Program-made: the position numbers and the translations under genes
Assembly: GCA_019137255.1 (NCBI GenBank)
Contig: WPDH01000064.1
Location: 62,715-126,714, forward strand
Length of the DNA: 64,000 nucleotides
Source: Corinectria fuckeliana
Lineage: Eukaryota; Ascomycota; Sordariomycetes; Hypocreales; Nectriaceae
Direction of reading: 5' to 3'
In this document: positions 57,114 through 64,000 of the stretch, piece after piece
How positions within the stretch are numbered: position 1 is the stretch's first letter
How the letters are laid out: each line of letters begins with the position of its first letter
Notes under the pieces: generated by a model
What the model was told of the DNA's origin: nothing
Database searches by the model: none
Seen by the model: the letters and a program-made list of their open reading frames with translations, nothing else

Positions 57114-58961
57114 ATGGCAAAGAAGAGAAAGGCCTCCGGCCAGAATGCTCAGCCCAGCGGCCCCAAGGAGCTTGACCCCTCCGAGGCTCGACTGGGGCCT
57201 GTTACTACTTTCGAAGACGTCGCCGACTCCGAAGACGAATATTTCATGAGCCGCGATCAAATTTTGCTAGACGATGAGCCTATCACGAAGCGTCGGAGAA
57301 AGCAGGAGGAAGACATGGAATTATCCGACGAGGAGGTCCTCGGCTACTCAGACGACGACTCAGACGACTCAGACGACGACAACCAGGCCCAGCCATCAAA
57401 AAAGCCCAAGGGCTCCGCATCTAAGGGCGCTCTGTCAGATGAAGAGCATGAGCAGGACGAGGACGAAGAAGAAACTGGCTGGTGGGGCACCTCTAAGAAC
57501 GAGTACTACAATGCAGACAACATCGAGACCGAAGCCGACGCCTTGGCAGAGGAGGTTGAGGCCAAGCGCCTCCAACAGAAGAAGCTGTCCAAGATGGCGG
57601 AAGAAGACTTTATCTTCGATGGTGACGAATGGCTGGCCGACGGTGCCGACATGGGAGAGGGAGAAGAGACTGTTACCGAAGTTCTCAAAGATATTGAGGT
57701 CACCGAAGACATGGGACCCGAGGAGCGGTACACCATGTTGCAGACCCGATACCCCGAATTTGATCATCTGGTCAAGGAATTCGAGACCTTGCAGCCAGTG
57801 CTGATTGACATTAAGACTGCCGCTCAGGGCAAGTCGGGGAAGTCGCTGGAGGCAGTCAAGTACTGGGTGCTCGGCTGCTACGTCGCTGCCCTCGCCAGCT
57901 ATTTCGCGATTTTGACATCACCTGCGAGGGATAGCTCCAAGGCTCAAAAGACGCTCGACCCGACCGAGCTACGGGATCACGACGTCATGCAGACGCTCAT
58001 TAGCTGCCGAGAGGCTTGGCAGAAAGTCAAGGACTCAAGGTCAGCAAAGACTGTCGTCGAGGACCAGTCTACAGAACTCGACGCGGAGGCGCTTGCCCAG
58101 CTCGCCTCGGCAGGTGTCGCCGTGAAGCCTAAGAAGAGCAAGAAGAACCAGAAGCAAGAAATCGCCGCCGCCGCAAAGCGAACACGAAACCTCGAGAAGG
58201 CCAAGGCGGGAGAGGCAGCTGTCGCAGACCTCTACGACCTACCCCTTGCTGACAAGAAGTCCAAGAAGCAGAAGAAGTCTTCGCGTGTTGAGAACGGCGA
58301 CAATAACTCCGACTTTGGCGAGGAAGATGAACTTGACGCCCGAACCGCAGCCGACAAGGCCGCGCGGAAGAAGAGTCTCAAATTCTACACCTCCCAGATT
58401 GTGCAGAAGGCCAACCGCCGAGCCGACGCGGGACGGGATGCCGGAGGTGACATGGACATTCCCCACCGTGAGCGTCTGCGAGACCGCCAAGCCCGACTCA
58501 ACGCACAGGCAGAGCGACGCGGAATGGAATCCAAGGCTGGCGTGGACCTCGGCGGCAACAGTGACGAGGAGGACAACACCACGGCAAAGGCAGTCCGCGA
58601 CGACGAGAACGAGTACTACGACACGGTCGCTCAAAAGTCCAAGAAGAGCAAGGACGAAAAGGCTGCTCGCTTTGCTGCGTACGCTGCTGCCAGCAAGGCG
58701 GACCGGGTGGTGGAGGCCGAGGTGGTTGGCGACGATGGCAAGCGAAAGATCACGTATCAAATCCAGAAGAACAAGGGCTTGACGCCGAAGAGAGGCAAGG
58801 ACGTCCGCAACCCCAGAGTGAAGAAGAGGAAGCAGTACGAGGCCAAGCAGAAGAAGCTCAAGAGCATGAAGCCCGTGTGGCAGGGTGGCGAGCCCAAGGG
58901 AGGATACCAGGGAGAGCTGTCGGGTATCAACACTGCCGTCATCAAAAGCACGAGGCTGTAG
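57114..58961 (+). CDS. SAS10: U3 processome component Sas10/Utp3
   Basis: An intronless frame of 615 aa with the Sas10/Utp3 layout. A basic start (MAKKRK) precedes long acidic tracts (about 80-125) with GWWGTSKNEYYNAD. The Sas10/Utp3/C1D helical domain lies at about 200-300 (RYPEFDHLVKEFETLQPVL), followed by Lys-rich coiled segments. The highly conserved C-terminal Sas10 domain is at about 545-615 (YQIQKNKGLTPKRGKDVRNP, RVKKRKQYEAKQKKLKS, GGYQGELSGINTAVIKSTRL). The protein works in the nucleolar small-subunit processome during 18S rRNA maturation. Its start codon lies 537 bp before the end of the gap to COG1, on the same strand. Ends exactly at the expected family C-terminus. Confidence 0.95.
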   Translation: MAKKRKASGQNAQPSGPKELDPSEARLGPVTTFEDVADSEDEYFMSRDQILLDDEPITKRRRKQEEDMELSDEEVLGYSDDDSDDSDDDNQAQPSKKPKGSASKGALSDEEHEQDEDEEETGWWGTSKNEYYNADNIETEADALAEEVEAKRLQQKKLSKMAEEDFIFDGDEWLADGADMGEGEETVTEVLKDIEVTEDMGPEERYTMLQTRYPEFDHLVKEFETLQPVLIDIKTAAQGKSGKSLEAVKYWVLGCYVAALASYFAILTSPARDSSKAQKTLDPTELRDHDVMQTLISCREAWQKVKDSRSAKTVVEDQSTELDAEALAQLASAGVAVKPKKSKKNQKQEIAAAAKRTRNLEKAKAGEAAVADLYDLPLADKKSKKQKKSSRVENGDNNSDFGEEDELDARTAADKAARKKSLKFYTSQIVQKANRRADAGRDAGGDMDIPHRERLRDRQARLNAQAERRGMESKAGVDLGGNSDEEDNTTAKAVRDDENEYYDTVAQKSKKSKDEKAARFAAYAAASKADRVVEAEVVGDDGKRKITYQIQKNKGLTPKRGKDVRNPRVKKRKQYEAKQKKLKSMKPVWQGGEPKGGYQGELSGINTAVIKSTRL

Positions 58962-59497
58962 ATTTGTATTCAGTAATTACAGGGGGTTTTTATGGCGTTT
59001 CTTCTGCTCTGGAAGAGCTGATGACTGGGCCTTTTGTGTTGTTCGGCGTCGTGAATTGCTACTAAGAGATGCCTAACTGTACGGTACTGATTGCACAGGC
59101 AAGAACACAAAGTAAGAGTCGTAGTATTAACGCAATGGGGCTATTTCCAATAAAATTCAAGCATAATTACTGCTTCGTTTATCCCAGTTTCCAATGCTAT
59201 GTTCTTGAAAGAATGAGCAATTCCTAAGCTGCCATCTCATCTAACTTGAGCTACAGGGGTCGTGCGCGCCCCGCCAACCCTCCAGATCCCACGTTGCTTC
59301 ATCGCACAGCTCACCTTCAACCAACCAAATAACCAGCCCTATAACTATCGCCCTCTTCCCCTGGGACTTGCATGCCCAAGCCGCGAGCAGCTCTGCACCG
59401 ATCGAAGCAGCTGCAGAACATTCGATGCCTCTAAACAGGTAACCTTCCGCGACCTCCGCCTACTATCGCTGCGCCGAGCCGAGCAGCATCCGTCAAA
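58962..59497. other. intergenic region SAS10 / COG1
   Basis: SAS10 3' UTR (AT-richer, to about 59230) and the COG1 leader (C/T-rich). No gene. Confidence 0.5.
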
Positions 59498-61948
59498 ATG
59501 GCCAACGTCGACCCGTCGACCTTCACCTCGTCCGCCCAGGTCTTCTCCTCGAGCTACACCCTCCCCCAGATCCGTGCCATCCACAAGAACCTCCATGTGC
59601 AGGTCGAAGAGAAGTCGACCCGGCTGCGGACGCAGGTCGGCAGCTCGTACCGCGACCTCCTCGGCACCGCCGACACCATCGTCCACATGCGCGGCGACAA
59701 CGATGTCGTCCAGGAGCTGCTGGGCAAGATGGGTGGCCGCTGCGGCAGGGCCGTGGTCGGGGCCAAGGCGAAGGGCCTGGCCAACTTCGTCGCGGGGGCA
59801 AACAAGGCAGATGCGGCCGTTGCGGCAAGGTTGAGGCTGCTTGACGCCTGCGTGCTGATCGGGGGACGAATACTGAAGGGCAAGGGCGGGCTGGGCAACG
59901 AGGCGACGAAGGGGGACAGACTGGTACTGTCAACCAAGATTTGGGCTCTGGGCCGGCTCTTGATCAACAACCTGGCCGAGGACACAGCCGATGCTGGCAC
60001 CCGCCGTGCCATTGAGACGGCGAGAGTCACGCTGAACAAGCTACGCCAAAGATTGACGAGAAGTGTGGACAAGGTCTTCCAGAGAGCAGGCGAAGAGGCT
60101 GAAAGAGACGACGTTCTCAAGGCACTTTGCGCCTACAGCCTGGTGACCAGCTCGGGAGCCAGGGACGCGCTACGCCATCTTCTCAAGGTCAGGGGGGACG
60201 CAATAGAACTGGCATTCGAAGTAGAGGAAAGCGAGCGCGAAAGGAGCACAGAAGATGTCATCCAGAGTCTGAAGCTCTACACAAAAACGATGTTGGACGT
60301 GCAAGCACTGGTGCCGGGGAGGCTCTCACAAGCCTTGGCCGGGCTGAAGAAGCACCCCTTATTAGCAGACCCGGCGCTGAAGCAGCTCGAGGGTCTGCGG
60401 CTGGACGTATACGAGCACTGGTGCGGTGAGGAGATCCAATACTTTACACCTTATATCCGACACGACGACCTCGACGGCCCCCAGGCTCGGGACAGGCTAA
60501 TGAACTGGTCCAAGGAGGAATCCGAGGTTTTGCTGGAGGGGCTGAAGAATACCCTGGAGCAGATGTCGGAATTCAAGCTGATCATGGACCTCCGCACCAG
60601 CGTCCTGCAGCTCTGGATCCGAGATGGAGGCAAAACACGGGGCATCGACCCGTCAGAGATGCAAGATGACCTGCGCGAGGCCATCAACGCCCGGATGCTC
60701 GCCGTCCTTGACGTCAAAGTCAGCAAGCTGCGCCTGGTTGGGTCCGAGATCTCGGGGACGCTCGGAAGATGGAAGGACGGCATTACAGATGAACACGTGA
60801 GCCTCTGGGACGACGAGGGCTACGAAGAAGCTTTCGCAGGGGGCGCGACGCCTTTCGTCGAAGAGGTCGTCTCGCGACTGTACGGCCGGAACGACGCCGT
60901 CTCCAAGGCGGCGCACTGCTACAAGTCGTGGTACCATGTGATAGACGACGTAAAGGCGGTGGTGGAGGCGCTGAGGCGGCAGCGATGGGACAACGACTAT
61001 GATGAGATCGAGGACGAGGAGACCATCGAGGCGCGAGAGCAGCTGCTGAGCAAGGATGATCCGCAGATGCTTCAGGAAAAGCTGGACACCACTCTCGACA
61101 AGTCGTTCAAGGAACTCGAGGGCACCATTCAGAAGCTATGGGACGAGCGGTCGTCGGCGCCACGCAACGGCACGGTAGCCATGTATTTCCTGCGCGTCGT
61201 CCGCGACATCCGCAGCCAACTCCCCCAACGCCCAGCGATCAAGGCGTTCGGCCTCGCCATGGTGCCCGCGCTGCACAGCAAGGTTGCGGCGTCTGCCATG
61301 AGAGATGCGTTGGGCGAGTTCGCCGCCGCCGGACTGGCTTACCGCGCTGTGGTGGGCCGACCCCTGTGGGAGGGCGAGCCGCCGCTACCCAACCAGCCGT
61401 CGCCTGAGCTTGTACAATTCCTACGGGCGCTGTCGCTTTCCATGGCAGATACGGGCGTTGATCTCTGGACGTCGGCGGCCGTGGCGGTGCTGAAGGGGCT
61501 TCTGAGCGAGCAGCTCTGCGACAAGTGGCAGCAGACTTTGCTGAAGGAGGCAATTCCAAAGGCAGATGAGCCCAAGGAGGCTGGAGGCCGAAAGGACGAT
61601 GGGAAGGACGCAAAGGACAATGAAGAGGAGGAAGAGGAAGAGAAAGAGGACGAGAGCGAGAACGAGAGCGAGAACGAGGACAAAGACGACGAGGATGCCG
61701 ATACTAGGCACAATCCAACCGAGTCAGGTCTCACGCCCGAGCAGACGACCGACCTGTTCACCCAATGGCTCTTCGACATTACCCTCCTGCGACGGTGTAT
61801 CGGCACGACATCGGACGAGCTCAAGGACCTCGAGGACAAGGTGTATGAACGGACAAAGCTCAACGATGTCGTCGCGCGCCAGCGCATCGTCAAGTTGGCA
61901 AACGACTTTTGGCAACGAACAAGCCTGCTGTTTGGCTTGCTCGCATAA
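59498..61948 (+). CDS. COG1: conserved oligomeric Golgi complex subunit 1
   Basis: An intronless frame of 816 aa. The N-terminus shows the Vps51/COG family start: FSSSYTLPQIRAIHKNLHVQ, then LRTQVGSSYRDLLGTADTIVHM (about 23-65), an amphipathic helical region that assembles the complex. The rest is mainly helical without TM segments. Conserved-looking stretches are YEHWCGEEIQYFTPYI (about 306-321) and KAAHCYKSWYHVIDDVKAVV (about 468-487). A long acidic, disordered insert lies near 695-750. COG1 is part of the eight-subunit tether that receives retrograde vesicles at the Golgi. It follows SAS10 in the same direction but with its own leader. Confidence 0.85.
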   Translation: MANVDPSTFTSSAQVFSSSYTLPQIRAIHKNLHVQVEEKSTRLRTQVGSSYRDLLGTADTIVHMRGDNDVVQELLGKMGGRCGRAVVGAKAKGLANFVAGANKADAAVAARLRLLDACVLIGGRILKGKGGLGNEATKGDRLVLSTKIWALGRLLINNLAEDTADAGTRRAIETARVTLNKLRQRLTRSVDKVFQRAGEEAERDDVLKALCAYSLVTSSGARDALRHLLKVRGDAIELAFEVEESERERSTEDVIQSLKLYTKTMLDVQALVPGRLSQALAGLKKHPLLADPALKQLEGLRLDVYEHWCGEEIQYFTPYIRHDDLDGPQARDRLMNWSKEESEVLLEGLKNTLEQMSEFKLIMDLRTSVLQLWIRDGGKTRGIDPSEMQDDLREAINARMLAVLDVKVSKLRLVGSEISGTLGRWKDGITDEHVSLWDDEGYEEAFAGGATPFVEEVVSRLYGRNDAVSKAAHCYKSWYHVIDDVKAVVEALRRQRWDNDYDEIEDEETIEAREQLLSKDDPQMLQEKLDTTLDKSFKELEGTIQKLWDERSSAPRNGTVAMYFLRVVRDIRSQLPQRPAIKAFGLAMVPALHSKVAASAMRDALGEFAAAGLAYRAVVGRPLWEGEPPLPNQPSPELVQFLRALSLSMADTGVDLWTSAAVAVLKGLLSEQLCDKWQQTLLKEAIPKADEPKEAGGRKDDGKDAKDNEEEEEEEKEDESENESENEDKDDEDADTRHNPTESGLTPEQTTDLFTQWLFDITLLRRCIGTTSDELKDLEDKVYERTKLNDVVARQRIVKLANDFWQRTSLLFGLLA

Positions 61949-62140
61949 GCGATATATAAACTAGATGACCTGCTGTCAAGGACGCGAGATAATGATGAAT
62001 TGCACGGGGCTCGTCTCGCTTTCTTTGCTCCATCTATCGAGCCATGTCCTGTATCGTGTATCCTTCCCAATCACACATGAGTCCTCCCGTCTATCTCGGC
62101 CTACATGAGGATGCACGTGGCTGCTCTCGTCCACGATTCG

Positions 62141-63141
62141 TCATAGTTTATGCCGTTTTGCGCCAGTCGCAATCTTGTGAAACTCCTCTTGAGGCACCCC
62201 CTTCATGAACCGCTCCAGGCCGGCAAACACCTCGTGCACGTTCTGGGTGTGCATGACATCCATCTCGGGCCTGCGGATGAGCTTCTTGATGCCGGTCAAG
62301 CTCTCGCCGATCAGGTGGTCCCCGAGGCGCTCGTCAACCTCCTTCATCACCAGGGCGCGGAACTCGTCGTCGTCGCCCTTGCCGACGTCGAAGACGCCGT
62401 TGACGAAGCCGCAGCGCTCCAGCTCCTGCGCCGACAACCGCTTGCTCATGATCAGCGCCTCGTTGGCCTTTGCGATGCCGAGGCGCGCGACCAGCGCGCG
62501 CGACGCGAGGCCCTCGGCGACCAGGCCCAGCGACGAGAAGGGCGTGAGCAGGAAGGCGTGCGGCGCGGCGTAGACGAAGTCGGCGAAGGCGACGAGGGCG
62601 GCCGTCAGCCCGATGACGGGCCCGTTGAGGCCGACGACGAGAACCTTGGGGTGCGTGGAGAAGGCGTGCGCGATGTTGAGGTTGTTGGCCACGAAGAATT
62701 GCAGCCAGTGCTTGTGCATGTCCTGGCCCGAGGTGGGAGCGTTCTGGGCGAGGGAGACGTCGGCGCCTCTAGATTTATGGAGGGCGACAGGTTAGCCAAG
62801 TGTTTTTTATTATATTTTTGTAATTCTCCCCCGTCTCAACTCGATCCTTGGTCTTCAATCCGTGCAGTTGAAAAGCCTCATGATGGATAGACAGCACAGA
62901 CGTGAAGGATGAGCGAGGGAGGGAGGGAGGCAGGGAGGGAGCACACGCACGCAGAGAAGTAGCGGCCCTTGGCCAGCCAAACGGTGACGAAGACCTCGTC
63001 GTGGGTCGCGATCTCGCGCATCTTTTGCGCGAGGTCGTAGTACTGCGCCTGCGACAGCGAGTTGAGCTTGCGGTCATTGTCCATGGTGAGGACGGCGACG
63101 CGCCCGCGATACTCGAGGCTGATGACGGATTCCTCTGACAT
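62141..63141 (-). CDS. peroxisomal enoyl-CoA isomerase/hydratase family protein (Eci1-like)
   Basis: Two exons, 63141-62951 and 62768-62141, with a 182-nt intron; 272 aa. A crotonase fold: VAVLTMDNDRKLNSL, then splicing forms KGRYFSAGADVSL (oxyanion-hole and CoA-binding loop), followed by VVGLNGPVIGLTAALVAFAD and FSSLGLVAEGLASRALV, which contains a candidate catalytic Glu. The C-terminus is His-Lys-Leu, a plausible PTS1 peroxisomal signal (yeast Eci1 ends His-Arg-Leu). It probably moves double bonds from delta-3 to delta-2 during beta-oxidation of unsaturated fatty acids. A hydratase cannot be excluded from sequence alone. The intron is the longest in the window and is polypyrimidine-rich. 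Confidence 0.88.
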
Positions 63142-63825
63142 GGCGGCGGTGGCGAGTCAAACAGGTAGGTAGGCACCCTGGAACTGAACAAAAGACCAGT
63201 TTTCAACAGTAAATATCTATAGATAGATAGGCACAATAAAGTAAAGCAAAACTGTTGTATCAGGCTTGCTGTATATTTTTATCTCCTTCGACAAGACCAT
63301 GGTACCTCACCCCGCCTCCTTCCTTCCTTTTTGCCCCCGGTTACTACGGAGGTGACATGGGTTTCCCCACACTCCGGCCCCGAGATGCCTCGGCTTGGCC
63401 GGTTGCGGGGGACGTAGCTGCGGCCCGGGGTCCATTTGATTTCGGCCGCCTGCTGACAGGCAAAGTGCAGTAACGCAGCTACCTACATAATCACCTCCAT
63501 CTCTCTCTCTCGGGGGATGTGTAATTTAGACCGACTACTTGGTTCCTCAACAAGCCCAAAATAAACTCGCTTAGCTTGGAAAGCAGTCAGTTAGGGAACT
63601 ACTGACCCAAACCAGTGCCATGCCCTCAAGATATAGACTACAAAGCTTTCCATGTGCAGCAAACCTCCCTTTCGACTACGTAGCAAGTCGTTTCGTGTCC
63701 ATTGCAGTCCAAACTCCCCAAGTGAAAGAAACGTCTTGCCGACTATTCGTGCAGGCGTCCCCTCCTAATCAACATCAACATCGTACCGGGCCTCATCGAA
63801 GCACTCCTCCTTGCCGATACCCCAT
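63142..63825. other. intergenic region and 3' flank
   Basis: ECI1-like promoter and the 3' flank of the RPA49-like gene. An extra 31-codon open frame overlaps the end of that gene and closes at 63765. Otherwise nothing recognisable. Confidence 0.45.
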
Positions 63826-64000
63826 CTATCGTCGCTTAGGGGCGATGTGTCTCTGTTTTGGGAAATTCAGAGGCAGTGCAAGCCGCGACATTTGCACCGT
63901 TGTCTTCTTCTGCTTGTCGACAATTGGCCTCACCCGGCCACCAATCTCGTGGAAATACTGGTTCATCGTCTTCTGGTCAATCTTCAGGTCGTCCCTCAGG
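63826..64000 (-). CDS. RNA polymerase I subunit A49-like, C-terminal end (partial)
   Basis: Only the last 57 codons and stop are in the window; the gene continues past the right edge. The frame reads LRDDLKIDQKTMNQYFHEIG, GGRVRPIVDKQK, LALPLNFPKQRHIAPKRR, then TAG. This fits the C-terminal tandem winged-helix end of the Pol I A49 (RPA49) subunit: a helix with YFHEIG followed by a short basic (L/P)PLxFPK(x)R ending. A49 with A34.5 assists Pol I initiation and elongation in the nucleolus. The identification rests on this short tail, so it is tentative. Confidence 0.6.
   Translation of the reverse strand, partial: LRDDLKIDQKTMNQYFHEIGGRVRPIVDKQKKTTVQMSRLALPLNFPKQRHIAPKRR

Noticed and set aside
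1..64000. CRISPR arrays, bacterial operons, phage or intact transposons
   Set aside because: No spaced direct repeats, Shine-Dalgarno operon layout, transposase or integrase domain, or terminal inverted repeats were seen; the gene content is eukaryotic.
6035..64000. A biosynthetic or defence gene cluster
   Set aside because: Neighbouring genes belong to unrelated housekeeping processes, and no synthase, tailoring enzyme, NLR or toxin domain is present.

Overview
This window is nuclear DNA of a filamentous ascomycete, most likely a sordariomycete in the Hypocreales/Glomerellales range. The reasons are short spliceosomal introns (about 48-182 nt, GT...AG, with CTRAC-like branch sites), monocistronic genes spaced by 0.5-4 kb, GC-rich third codon positions, and protein families with fungal architectures (YDR124W-like helical bundle, Gef1-type CLC with CBS domains, COG1, Set2 with AWS-SET-WW-SRI). 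The species cannot be named from the sequence alone. No bacterial, plasmid, phage, CRISPR or intact transposon feature was found.

Layout from left to right: a 6 kb gene-free stretch; a YDR124W-like protein (+); CBF1 bHLH-Zip factor (-); FYV10/GID9 ubiquitin-ligase subunit (+); POP2/CAF1 deadenylase (-); complex I B12/NDUFB3 (+); a coiled-coil protein (-); a four-TM protein (+); an unknown protein with a possible split beta-sandwich domain (-); SUMO E1 subunit AOS1 (+); a large unknown RG-rich protein (-); BMT5 25S rRNA methyltransferase (+); SET2 (-); a Myb-like/AT-hook-like protein (+); GABA transaminase (-); a CLC chloride/proton exchanger (-); SAS10/UTP3 (+); COG1 (+); a peroxisomal enoyl-CoA isomerase (-); and the 3' end of an RPA49-like gene (-) running off the right edge. 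From 6 kb to 50.5 kb fourteen consecutive genes alternate strands without exception.

There is no metabolic cluster. The genes are housekeeping functions: rRNA synthesis and maturation (RPA49, SAS10, BMT5), mRNA decay (POP2), transcription and chromatin (CBF1, SET2, the AT-hook-like protein), protein modification (FYV10, AOS1), Golgi trafficking (COG1), ion transport (CLC) and mitochondrial or peroxisomal metabolism (NDUFB3, GABA transaminase, ECI1). The less understood material is four conserved-looking proteins of unknown function, two short introns that stay in frame if retained, leader-region repeats (a G25 tract and a 7 x 7-bp tandem repeat), E-boxes upstream of CBF1 and BMT5, and a dispersed GTACCTA/TAGGTAC word family outside coding sequence. 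I found no convincing evidence of a wholly new system. The best leads are the unknown proteins at 25072-26829, 31572-35605 and 46828-47919. Exon boundaries were worked out by hand from splice consensus and phase.
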